From Kudoa neothunni (taxonomy: Eukaryota > Cnidaria): a DNA stretch of 64,000 nucleotides. Of this stretch, positions 14,201 to 26,300 are shown piece by piece (the stretch's first letter is position 1; every line of letters starts with the position of its first letter). A program made the position numbers and the translations under genes. Location: the NCBI GenBank assembly GCA_964304625.1, contig OZ199839.1:9610001-9674000 (forward strand). Direction: 5' to 3'. A model generated the notes under the pieces. It searched no databases. It was not told the origin of the DNA and worked only from the letters and a program-made list of their open reading frames with translations.

Positions 14201-15038
14201 GGTTAGTTATTATTATAAGGACGACACTGAATTAAAAATTCGTGTGGATTTTCATGGGAAACAAAAGACTAATAGATGTCCATTCATATTGAAAGAGAAA
14301 GCGTCTGCTAATCAAGTTCCATCGACAATTACTTGGTGTAACGACGATGAGGACTGTTCAGCCAACGGATGTGACATCGATATTAGCAAATTATCAAAAG
14401 ATAAAGATTATGTACTTGCAATAAAAGTAAAGGATTATTCTAACTATGAAAATTATGAAATTTTATGTAAATTAAATATTTTATATATTGAAATCATTAA
14501 AATTTATTAATAAAATAGATTCAAAAATTGCAAAAACAACAGGGTAATAACTATTTAAAATGTTCGTTAATATTAAATCTTTATTAGTAATAAATAAAAA
14601 AAACAAAATTACTCATTTTCTAATAGAAGAACAACAAATAAGAAGTGAACATGAGAACGTCGATGTAGACGATATTTTTCAAAAAGTTACAAAAATAGTT
14701 GAACAAAGGTAACTAAAAAATAGATTTTTTAAAATTATTCAATAATTTATGTTTAGTAAAATATTTATAGTTTAATTATAAAACTATCTAATTATAACTA
14801 GATGGTAAGCAGAAACAAGAACATGCCGCTGCGAAGAATGTCAATTCGTATTTTTAAGTTAAATTATTTGTCTAACATTTAAATAGGTCGATTGTCCCAC
14901 ACATGTAAATTTAAATATCCATTAGTTTTGAATTGTTTTAGCATTTATGCTCTGATACCAATCGTGGCTTCAATTTTTGTGGTTGTCGGCATAGCGGTTA
15001 ACTCAAGACGTTCCAAAGATATTGCCTATGAACTATAA
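8228..15038 (+). CDS. Large multimodular type I membrane protein, family copy A
   Basis: Exons: 8228-8273, 8313-8678, 8722-9255, 9297-9629, 9668-9979, 10021-10317, 10356-10766, 10821-11387, 11427-11738, 11781-12068, 12108-12242, 12292-12462, 12503-12826, 12882-13469, 13511-13813, 13855-14142, 14185-14466, then short juxtamembrane exons and a membrane exon 14942-15038. The product is about 1,900 residues: hydrophobic signal peptide, some 16 cysteine-containing extracellular modules, one membrane segment and a short basic tail ending AYEL. Several modules look FN3-like (Cys-strand, Cys-x3-Cys, then LxPxTxY or LxxGxxY). Every internal exon from the second to the seventeenth is a multiple of three with phase-1 borders, so modules are exchangeable units. 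Introns are 38-60 nt. No break was found. No named family is recognised; a lineage-specific adhesion or host-contact surface protein is the likeliest role. Confidence 0.75.
14466..15038 (+). other. Copy A juxtamembrane exon cluster
   Basis: After the last ectodomain exon (ends in phase 1 at 14466, a lone T) come three short conserved blocks: a 25-nt exon 14519-14543 (YSKIAKTTG), an 82-nt block 14627-14708 (EEQQIRSEHENVDVDD onward) and an 18-nt microexon 14887-14904 (SIVPH), then the membrane exon at 14942. The 25-nt and 82-nt blocks both run from phase 1 to phase 2, so the two cannot be joined in series in frame with GT-AG borders. The same arrangement is present in copies B and C. Confidence 0.6.
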
Positions 15039-17262
15039 AACACAAAGATTGAATATTTAGATACTTTTTATATTATCAATTTCAAATATATTTACAATTT
15101 CATTCTTTCCCTTTTTTAGTTTTAAAATAGACATGAGAAAAAAGATCCAAATATGTGTGGTTTCTAATAAAATTAGTAATTTTATTTAACAATATAATAA
15201 ATTTTGTTATTGAATAATTCCCTTTTGATAAAGGCAAAAGCCGACTCTAAGTTAGTTAAGCAAAAAAATAAATCCTAATTTTTTAAAATATTAATTGATT
15301 ATAGTATTGAAATATTATTAGTATCATATTTTCTTGTTCTATCATTCTTAATGAAATTATGGCAGTCAGCCAAAACAATTGACCCATATTTATTATGAAA
15401 TTATTATTGTTGATGGGAAAAGTTGAAAATGATTAGAAAAATCTATGCAGATTTAAAAATAGATGTTTCGCCTGAATTTAATTCAAATATAGCGAAATCG
15501 TAGCTATGGGTAGATAGGCGTAAAATTAAAGGTATTGGTGATGCCTGCGTAAAACTGTTGTTTAAAATAAACCAATAAAAAGTGATACAGTTCAATTAGG
15601 GTAGTTTTTGTTTTATCTAGTCAGATACTTGAAAGTATGAAGATTAACTCTCGAAAATAATATCATAGGGATAAAATAGTGGAAATACATAAAAAAATCA
15701 TACAAGAAAACATTATCCACCGACCAACACACTGATTTCGATTGTTATCATTATTTTTCTGGAAAACTACCTCTTTTTGTCAAATATTTAATTGGAAAGT
15801 TTATCAATGTGTTGTATAATACCGGGATATTAAAATTTATCTTTCCGTAATTTTCATACATTCAAACAGACCCAACACTTAATTCTAAGCTGAATACGTA
15901 TCTTAAAAGATATTGAAGAGCTCGTCCCCTTTTTCGAGGTAAATTCAATAAAAAACGTGTCTTACAGCAAGGAAATCCAATTATTTTTTATTTTAATATG
16001 TAGAATTATTTTAAAATAATTTCAGATAATAACAAATTATTTTTTCTGATTAAATCAGGTTTATTTTGTGGGTAAACTAAAGATAAGATGCTTAAAATTC
16101 GAAATGAAACAACTAAATTCAAAATTATCGTTGGATACACAATGAGTAAATTTAGATTTCTGTAATTATATACATTTTTTTCTTTTCTTGATGATTTAGT
16201 AGAAAATTTACCTGTTTATGGATAATGCGACCGCTAATAATCAGGGGTTGCTTGATGAGGGTGGTTCGTAGACGTTTTCGTACATTAATGCAACAATGCG
16301 TAATCAAAACCTGAACCATTAAGTAAATAATGAACTTGCAATAACATACACGAAGATTTTTAAATCTTATGTATAAAATTAAGTGGTAATTATGATGACA
16401 AAAATCTAAAAGTATTTCCATCGCTAGTTGTTTTTGGCGTTATTTTAATAAGCATCCATGATTATTAAAATAACGCTGCGGAAATACATTTTAAAAAAAT
16501 TAACACGCGATTCTGATATTTTCAGTATGTTTTTACACTACATATGACAGTTATTATAGGCAGACACTTTGTATATTTATTAATGTCATTTGTTGACGTT
16601 CGTAATTTTTATGTTCTCTGAATATCAAGATAAAAATTTTATCTTAAATTGAATTATCTTTTTAAAAATTTACAACTTTAATTTGATTTTAATTAAAAAT
16701 ATAAAAGTGATAATTAAATCCATTTTTTAATTTTTAAGTGGTTGGTAAAAATGTTAACGATCAGGTGAAAAATTATCTGAAGTTACCATGGCTTGTACTG
16801 AATTAATGGAATTTAAAAATTAGAGGGACAATAAATATAGTTCAATAATTAAGAACAGGAATGGAAATTTATTTTTGTGCTGACGAACCTGTTTGAAACA
16901 GTGTGAACACTAGTTGGATTTAACTCTCTACATAAAAATAGGTTTCCGTACGTTTGGGAGACTCAAGTTTTATAATTTTATTGAGTCTTTCATTACTGAT
17001 ATGTGTGATATACTCTATGACATAAAAATGCCATCATATATGTGATAGATTATCAAGTTAGATTAAGTTTCATCCAATAAGCATAAATTTTGGAAAAAGT
17101 TATAATGAAAACTTGTGAAATCGGCAACACAAATATTTAAGTTAATATACTATGTAAAAAGTGGGAAAACACATAATGATCAAATTATAATAACAACAGA
17201 ATTAAAATCAGTACATTTATCCAACTAGAGATGTTAGGAGGTATTGGCTGATTTTATTGCGG
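15039..17262. other. Intergenic region between tail-to-tail genes
   Basis: A 2.2 kb AT-rich stretch between copy A and the 3' end of dhx35. A minus-strand open frame at 16152-16421 and scraps near 15420-15960 have no recognisable domain; decayed transposon remains are possible but not shown. Confidence 0.5.
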
Positions 17263-20200
17263 CTATTTCCCTCTCCTAAATGAAATTAAAGAATAATTGT
17301 TTACATTATCATGTAATACAGTTCCATAATGGTAATAATGAGGAGCAAGCTCAACTAACCAAAGCGGGTCAATCTAGGTTGTTACGAAAACTATAAAAAT
17401 TTCAATAAATAATAAAAATACCACGGTGATATCTCGCATGTAATCTTTGTTAGAAGTGATAACTTGGTTGTAAATAACCCTACATACAATTAATTAATAT
17501 GTATACAATTGATATATTGAGTTTTATTTATTGGCAAAAAAATGTAGTACCAAGGAGGAGGTACGTCATAACAAAGTACACTTAGCGGATGGATGTGCAA
17601 GGGGGTGTTAGAAGATAGGGTTCTATTTGAGGGTGAAAAGTGTCAAATTGATAAACAAAAATCACCTATACTCTCCATTTGGAGTGTACTTAGCAACACA
17701 TGAGAAGAATCCAGCAGTTAAACATCTTCTGACAGCAATATCATCATCTAATTAAGGCCACATTTATACGGGAGCATTTATAAAATCGTCAAACCTTCAC
17801 AAGAAATAATTGGGATTTGGTACTTTTTGAGCAGTTTAACTAGACTATTTCTAATTTGATGTGCATGCAACAACGCTACGGAAAATAGGAATTTTAAATG
17901 CAGAGTTTAGATTAGAATTCGCCCAAACCTTTATAATTGATGTAGTTTCTTTTACACCATTGTTGATCCTTGCCTTTCTATCCGACCATTTTAAAATATA
18001 TAATAAAGTGTAAATATTTATACCGATATAAACGTACGATAGATATTGATGTAAGTCAAATGATCCCCTTGTTTAACAGCAAATCTCATTCTAGCTTTCT
18101 CCTAAAGTCATAAAATAGAAACATATTAGAAAAATTTTAAAGAATTGATTTTATTAATTAACAAATATTAAACAATACAGCTTCTCTTTTTCGATTAGGA
18201 AGAATATAGTAGATATTTTCGAGTTGAAGCATCGCAGCAATGGTGACAATTTCCTCGGAACATCCAAATTCAGCAGAGGAGAATAGCATTTTGGAAATCA
18301 TAGGTTCGAGAGGAAACTCAGCCACATTAACTCCAACTGTAGAAGTTAGATGGCATTTATCGTCAATGACTAAACAAACTCATTCTAACACCATAACATA
18401 AACTATACTATTTAAAGAATAAAGAATTTGCAATCCGGACGCCATTAATTTTGCACTTGGAGCCTAACATACAGATATAAAATGTAAACATTGGAAAAAC
18501 GCACAGAAACAAAGCCAAAAGTGAGGATTTTATCGATACCAAGAGATTTCAACAGTAATATAACAGGAGCCATATCACATCTGTCCAATTAGATCCAATA
18601 TATACTTTACATCTAAGTGAAATATACGTTAAATATTACCTTTGTATTTCTGGGATTGAACTGTTGTTGAGGCGGTTATAATACTCCTCTGTGTATAGAC
18701 GATACGCCTTGCCTGTGAGAAATTCAGTTGGCTATATTTTAGGAAAATCACAATAAACTACACACCTGGCCTAACACGACCAGCTCTTCCACATCGTTGA
18801 TCCGCTGAATCTTTTGAGATGGCAGCAGTGATAAGCATATCTAAAAACGTTGTATTAAAAATATTATATAAGGAATAGATAATACTTATTTTTTTGTCAC
18901 AATCATAAAAGGTCATTTTAGAGAGTCCGCAATCCACAACTTACAAAATTTTAAAATTCAACAGTGATAATTAAACACTCACTGTAGACAACGTTTGGAA
19001 TGGTGATTGAAGTTTCGGCAATATTTGTCGAAAAAATTATCTACAATTGCCATGTATATTAAATAATAACAAAAATAAATCCAAATTAACAAACTTTTCG
19101 TTTTCCAACAGGAGCAGGTTGAAAAACTTTTAACTAAAAAATTTTAGTAGATTTCGCCGAGCAAGAATAGTCAGTGACGCACCTGTTCTTGGATAGACAA
19201 TGAACTATACATTGGCAGAGGTAGAATGGTTTCATTGGTAATGCTCTTAGTATCAGATTGTTCCCTAGAAACGAGAATAAAACTATCCAGCTAATTAACA
19301 ATTCAATACATCATCAAAGAAAGAGCATGTTCGATTTGATCCTGGCCGGTTAGGAAAACTAGAATGTCCCCCGATTTTTCTTGTTTATGGATTCGAAGAC
19401 TAGTTTCATATGCACAGCTAACATAATCGGGAGTAGGTCTTAGAAATTGTTGTATATATGATTAAAAAAAAAACTGGAAAGTTACGATTTAAGATAGAAA
19501 ACGTCAACAGGATATAGACGACCTTCAATGGACAATACATAGCTTGTCGAACTTCTTGTTGAATTACTCGTGCTATTATAAAATTTCAATCTTAATAATT
19601 AAGAAAAAAATAGAAACTTTTTAGCACTCTTAGATAGATCGAAGAAGTCAGCAATCTTTTGAGGGTCCATGGTAGCCGAAGAAATAATAACACGAAGTTC
19701 AGGTCGTTTCATTAGAATTTTCTTCAGCAACCCCATAATAACGTCAGTATTGATGGAACGTTCGTGAACCTCATCAAGAACTATCAAACTATATTTATTA
19801 GTGATGAATTTGTTACAATAAAAACATACCTATAAGACGAGAGCAATGGATCGTACATCATTTCTCTGATAAGATGGCCATCCGTTACAAACTAGCGCAA
19901 AAAATAATAAATTATTTTTATTAATCATTTATAAATATTCTAACGAGAAATAATTAAATTATTGTTATTTCAGACAAAGTAAATAGATTTTTATTATAAA
20001 AAATGAGTAAAAATATATATAAATTTTTATAATTAAAAAGAATTAGTATAAAAAATATTTGTGATATTTAAAATATTTTTAGTGAATTGATTGTAAGCCG
20101 AGTAAATTATAAAGTTATAAAAATGCAATCAATATTATAAAACCAGATTTTATATAATCCAAATTGGTACTGTTTCTATTTGTATTAAAAATTAAACTGG

Positions 20201-22247
20201 GAATTTAATTAATTTATTAAGAGAGAAAAAATGTTAGTTTTCTAACGACATTTGTATTCTTTCAGTAATGTTTAAGATATTTTCAAGAGAATTCAACGGT
20301 TTCTAATGATCATTAATAACTTTAATCACCAACTAACATTCAAAATTAACAGATATATTATCATTAATTCAGTGTATAAAGTATATATAATAAAAATTGA
20401 TGAATATTTCTCTAAATTTAAAAGATTACGATAAAAATTCCTTTTAAAAATAAAAAACTAAAAATAAAATAATCACATAGAAAGCATAAATATTTGTTAA
20501 ACATCCTAATTGAAATTTTCTCAAATTCCGTAACTCTACAATAAAAAAATAATAAGTTATCATTAAATATTGGTGTATAGTACTTGGCCAAAATTTATTA
20601 TAATTTAACATTTAATCAGAATAAATATATTCAAAACAATTGAGATGAAAATTTGACGTATATAATAAATTAAAAATAATTTTATTGTTTACTTATATTA
20701 TCAAATAGTGAGCGAAAAATAGGGAAAATTTATGAAAAACATATTTAACAATATTTACTCGATAAACGTAATTAATCATAATTTAATCTCATTGATAGAC
20801 TACTTTTTATTAAAAAAAATATTTAATAGGAAAAAAGATGTTTTCAACAAATTGAATATTTTTTAAATCATAAAATAATCAATAGAATTTTTAATTCTAA
20901 CCATTTTTCTTAATATTAAAATTAACATTAATCTAATAAATAGATCTACCTTTAATTTTGATTGATTTAATTTTGATTGATTTAATTTTGATTGATTTAA
21001 TTTTGATTGATTTAATTTTGATTGATTTAATTCTTGAAGGTTATTCTAATCATAATAATAATAATAATTAATAATAATAAATTCTAAAAAAATTGATAAT
21101 TGTTTTATAATTAACAATTAAATATTTTTTGGATTTATATATAAATATTCAAATAAGATCAAAGTGACCAAAAATGTAATGTCCACTATATAATCTTCAA
21201 CCTGATGCCTAAGATTTGGATGAAAACTAGCTACTGATAGACTTCGAGTCTATGCGTGCGCACAAAACAATTAGATGATTGTGATGCTAAAAATTCAAAT
21301 TTTCAAAAATTCCCATGTGTCATATATGTCATAATCAAAGAAAAAAATGATAAAAATTATTTATATTTATTTATTTTATATGTGAGGAATTATAATAATT
21401 CAAGAAAAAATAATAAACGGAAAATTGATCGAACTTCTTTAGAAAATAATACAGATTTTGCGAAGAGACATTTCAACAATTGAATAATGTTCGATGGAGG
21501 AATAAAAAGTAATATTTTCAACTAAAACCAAAGTTATTTTAAAACTTATGAAAATCTCTCAACAATATTATTTAGAAGAAATAGCAGAAAATTAAGCAAA
21601 TAATTTGATTAGTGATATAAAATTAGTATTATAGAGTATTTAGAATGTGTGTACATTTATTCGCACGCACTTTTCTTAATATTTGTACAGGATTTGCATA
21701 AAGCACAAAATTTACGCAGAATATTTATTCATTTAATTGAAAATTTTTATCTTTAATAGAAAATTAATAAAAAATCTTAAAATATATATATCAATAAACT
21801 ATGCGCAGAATTAATGCAAATTTAAACAGAATAATATTTTAACATTTTTTAATAAAATTAATACCTACATAAAGATTTTACACAAAAATATACAATAATT
21901 ATCAGAATATGAGGTTGGACGCTTCAATTTCAAAAATCCTTTGAAAAATTACTCAATATTCGCGCAAATATCGAGATTTAATATTACTTGGATTATTCAA
22001 TATTTGTATGCCACAAGTTGTTTCAGTAGAAGAGATTTAATTTACGAAAAGCGTGCGCCAGTAATTTATCGTATAATTACAAGAAAATCTCGAAATTCCA
22101 ATAAAAATACTTTACATACTAACCAAAACTTTGATACAAAATTTAAAATAATAATTTCAAAAATTAAGCAAACATAATTGAAAAATCAGTTTTATTCTCA
22201 AAAATAAATAATAAAATAATTTTATTTAAATAAGAATTGTCCTAATT

Positions 22248-22296
<49 letters not shown>

Positions 22297-23207
22297 TGAG
22301 TTAAATTAATGTGAAAGTATATTCACATATTTTCGCGCAAGCGTAATTCGTACAAATTAATCAAAAATATTAATTTTTGCAAAAAATGAACATATAAAAT
22401 CAATATTAAATTCATAAATAGAGTATTTACAATATTTTTAGCTTAATACAAAATTTTACAGAAATCAAAAAAATCGATATTCAGATAGATATAGATAGTC
22501 AGATAATCAATAATGAGAATTTAATACTTTAATTTTAGTCTTTTCTGGCGAGAAATTTTCTTCGAATCGCATTGCATATCCTACCACAGTCCCCAGCGCT
22601 GTATTCAACTCATCAGAAACTCTCTGCGCCACCTTAATTAAAATTAAAAATTTTCGATAAATCACGAACAAGCACTACCGATATGGCAGCTATACGTCTG
22701 GGCTGAGTGACCCCGATCATATATCCTTTCTCTGCCCAACCCGCATGATAAAGATACTAACTTATATGATTTCAATTGAACCACTTCAAACCATTACCTG
22801 TGGTATTTGTGTGGTTTTTCCACTCCCAGTTCTCCCAACACCACCAAAGTTTGATAATGATCCAGCAAATACAACAAACTTTCCTTGTACTAAATTATAA
22901 AAAATATATTCACTAAATTGGACTTAACTGATAATATTTCTTGTACTTTAAAAACTGGCAAACATTTCTGTTGTTTCTCTATTGGTAAGTTTATTTTGGA
23001 GTTGAAAAATATCGCCGATCCTGCTCCTTCAACTCCATCCGATTTCTCCAACCTGTATTTGGTTGAATTGGCCGAATGTTGGTGTTGACCTTTCAGCGAA
23101 ATAATTCAAATTTATTATTTTAATCAACGAATTAATTAGCGTACGCACTAATGAATCATACCTGGTTTAAGAAAAACGTGTTGATTTGATTTTGAATTAG
23201 TTCCCAT
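17263..23207 (-). CDS. dhx35: DEAH-box RNA helicase DHX35
   Basis: A minus-strand gene of about 20 exons, from ATG at 23207 to TAG at 17263, aligning along its whole length with DHX35, a helicase associated with the spliceosome C complex. Seen in order: LPVFK and YQTLVV; Walker [14 protein letters not shown] (22810-22833); [12 protein letters not shown]; motif II DEVH (near 19758-19774); [29 protein letters not shown]; motif [10 protein letters not shown] (18776-18799); SSIPEIQR; a winged-helix/ratchet region with [24 protein letters not shown]; and an OB-fold end with DYMRDIT and [13 protein letters not shown]. Small introns separate the exons, except one of 2.6 kb. One base appears missing just before Walker A (about 22834-22842), where the frame shifts inside an otherwise conserved exon; everything else is open, so an assembly indel is likelier than a pseudogene. 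It is divergent from pfdn1. Confidence 0.88.
20951..21031. repeat. Tandem repeat, 15-bp unit, about 5.4 copies
   Basis: Five perfect head-to-tail copies of TTTAATTTTGATTGA followed by a partial sixth (TTTAATT). It lies within the long dhx35 intron and is followed by an (ATA/ATT)n-like patch at about 21051-21080. Confidence 0.95.
22251..22290. repeat. (AT)20 microsatellite
   Basis: Uninterrupted AT dinucleotide run of 40 bases inside the long dhx35 intron. Confidence 0.95.
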
Positions 23208-23371
23208 AACAATATGAATATGAATGTGAATGTGAATGTGAATACTAATACTAATACGAATATAAAGTGGTAAATAATACACCAAATATCCTTAGGGTTC
23301 GGTGAGATATTTATCTGGTTTACCTTGACACGCATGCGTGATTATAGTCATTTATTTCTGGGGTGAATTCG
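23208..23371. promoter_or_regulatory. Shared divergent promoter interval, dhx35 / pfdn1
   Basis: The two inferred start codons (23207 on minus, 23372 on plus) are only 165 bp apart, so this interval must hold the 5' regions of both genes. It contains a degenerate hexamer repeat at about 23211-23265 (GAATAT and GAATGT units grading into AATACT). No TATA box is clear enough to assign. Confidence 0.5.
23211..23265. repeat. Degenerate hexamer tandem repeat
   Basis: Units read ATGAAT/GTGAAT/ACTAAT in a row, about nine copies, immediately upstream of the dhx35 start codon and probably within its 5' UTR or promoter. Confidence 0.8.
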
Positions 23372-26300
23372 ATGACTTCCTACAATGAACAATTAAAAGA
23401 CGTTAGTTTTCATTTGTTTGTAGTATTGTGTTTTCATGTGAAAAAGGCCATAGCTGATTTGCAATTGAAAAAATCACAAATCGCCAAGCAACCCCTATAA
23501 TTAATAGAAAAATCAACAGAATCAACTATAAACTATCCTACAACAAAATCATGTTGGAAAAAATCAATCTGCTACCAGGAGAAACTCGAACCTATCAGAC
23601 TGTTGGGAATATGTAAGTTTTTGTGTTGTGTTGATTAGCAGCTCCGCATTTTATTCTATTTATTATTATAATATTGAAAGTAATTGATTTTTAATTAATA
23701 TTTCATTTATTCTTTTGTTATTTTATTGATTAATTGGATTATTTAAAGAATATTTGCCTGAATTTTCGGGCATTTTTTGGAACTTTTCTCGATTCCCTAT
23801 TTTACTTTTTATTGCTGTTACTATGAGACAATGGGATTTAAAATAATATATTTAATATCTCTTGTATTTTGTGTACAAGATTCTCAATTGTAAATGTGCT
23901 GATATGTATTTTTTGAACTCAAAAGAATTATGTATAAATTTAAAGTCAATTACTTTAATTAGTGTAATTAATAATATATAAATGTTTTGTGTTGTTATAT
24001 TCACTTTTTTGGCTATCACCAAAGATATGAATATAATCTTTAAACAGCTTTTGGATGTTTAAATTAATGAGTACAATAAACTCTCGATTTGGGTTACTTT
24101 TTGGGACCAAGAAAAAATTACTCAATGTCAAGAGGCGCACGCGAAACAACGAAAATAATTAATTTATAAAAATATTAGTTAATTTTGCAGGTTTTCTATG
24201 GTTTTGATCTTTTGGAGTAGTGGTTGTAATTTTCGACGAATACAATAGACGTTTCTTTTAAAAACTAGCGCATATGCAACATAAAACTTTATTATCAAGC
24301 TCAAGCTCAAACTCAGTCTCAACGAAATAATCATAAATAAAGTTCTTATACCGTTTTCCTTTGAAATATAGTATTGCAAGCACTCCTATTAGTTAAAACT
24401 CCAGATTCGCTTTATTATCTTCGAGAAAATATTTAAATTTTGAGAAACTTCGTTGCACGGCTGTAGACGATAGCGGTATATGAGCTAAATCTTCGCCTAC
24501 ATTAGACGATATGGAATACTTTGATTGTTTACTCTCTAAAATCAAGGAATTATCGTGTTATTACTTCTGTGGAATAAAAGTTTCAACAATCCTTGCTGTG
24601 AAATTTCTCGTTGATCAACGTTAATAAATTTTGATATACTTTAAAGTTAAAATATTGAGGAAATATTTTAACTTTGGTGAATTAGATATCTTTCATGAAT
24701 TTTAAAATTAAATACTTCTTTTGTTTTTTGATCAATTTGGATAATTGAGAAATTAAAACAGACAAAATTTGATTTTTTATTTTCCTCATGTATTCGTTTA
24801 TTCGTGTATCCGTGTAATAATAAAGCGTCGTAGACCGGGTTTTAAATAACAGAGTCGACAACTCCGCACTCATTTTCTTAATGTTTAACATTTCTAGATC
24901 CACGACTTTCCATATTGCCCTTCTGACTAAATAAGACATCCTTACGATATGGTCATGATGTATTTTTATATGCGCCTCAGAAATTACCTCGGCAAGAATA
25001 ACGAATTACATGCATTGAGGGCGTTTAATTTAACCAGAAATATAGATTCTTCATCGGTTTCTGGATCATAAAAACTATCCAATATGTTAAATTATGAACG
25101 GATTTTAAAATCAGCACTTTCGTCTGTTATTAGGGGACATCATTTATTTCTTAAGACTGATTTAATGGCTTGCGAATTTTATTGCTGTATTATTGGTAGA
25201 ATTTTGGTGTAAGAAATTCTACAGCTAGACGACAATAAATGATGTGCATATAAATTTCCTGTGAAATAATGGCAATATTTACCATTTCTGTCGACAAATA
25301 TCAATGGATATCCATCAAAAGTAACAATAAAAACCAGTTCCATTTCTAACTCATTATTCTTTTTATCTTAAACAAATATTGGAGATTTGTGATAAATTTT
25401 CTAAGGCCGCATCTAATGACAGGTGTTTTCAATAAATTGGCGTTATAATTATATTTTTGGATAGAGGCAATTTTTATACTTACAAAATTTATTATAGTAA
25501 GTAACCGATTTCACGCACTTTTAAAAACATATTTAATTATAATATTAATTGCATACATAATATGTTTCTTATTATATTTTGATCAAAATTTTTCAAAATT
25601 ATTTTAAAAAGTTGTGAATTAATTTAACTAAAAGTCACGTAACCGACCAATTTAACGCATTCCCCCGGGTATTTCTCTTATTTAATTTGGTTAAATCAAT
25701 ATTTAATGCCAAAAACATCCTATAATTATACCTATCGACGAATAATACAATATTGCGTATTTTTATAAAAGTCTCCAATCTAATGACCTAAAAACTGCTG
25801 CCAATGCATCACGTTTTAAAATATCTATTATCTTGACTCCTAATGACATTTTAGAGATGAAAAATAGAAATTATTTGCATGCAGTACAATTTAATTCTAT
25901 TGATAAAGATGTATATGAGTGGATTGAGTGGACACAAAGCAAAATGATTGTAGTATGTGTGTTCATGATAATAATCAACAGAAATCAATTAACCAAAGAA
26001 AAAGGTTTACTTTCGTGTGCAGCTATTCGTTGTTTAAAAATCAAATTTTATTGATTAATCTGTTGATGCTACTACTGCCTGAAACTACTTCAGAGTATAT
26101 CAATCAAATCAGAACATTTTTTTAAGATACTCTGAAAATTTTATGTACAATGTTAACGAAACTGCCTTATTCTACCGATAGCAACAAGGGGAATATTTCA
26201 TAAATTGTTGAAAAATATTTTTGTGCTGTTTATTATCTTTTAAAAATTAATATATAGGTAACTGGCATTTTTAATCGCAACTTAATCATTATTAAATGTC

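Larger units (their letters stand above)
19892..22527 (-). other. Long AT-rich intron of dhx35
   Basis: A 2.6 kb intron between the exon ending FSPEKTKIK and the exon starting [12 protein letters not shown]; most other introns here are about 40 nt. It holds a 15-bp tandem repeat and an (AT)n run and no recognised coding sequence. Open frames at 21256 and 21941 look like chance. Confidence 0.75.

Noticed and set aside
8228-15038. Surface family as a viral glycoprotein or virus-derived gene
   Set aside because: Dense phase-1 introns, modular FN3-like pattern and absence of any neighbouring viral gene argue for a host gene family.
22810-22842. Programmed frameshift in dhx35
   Set aside because: No slippery heptamer or conserved signal is seen, DHX35 is not known to use one, and similar one-base breaks occur elsewhere in the window.
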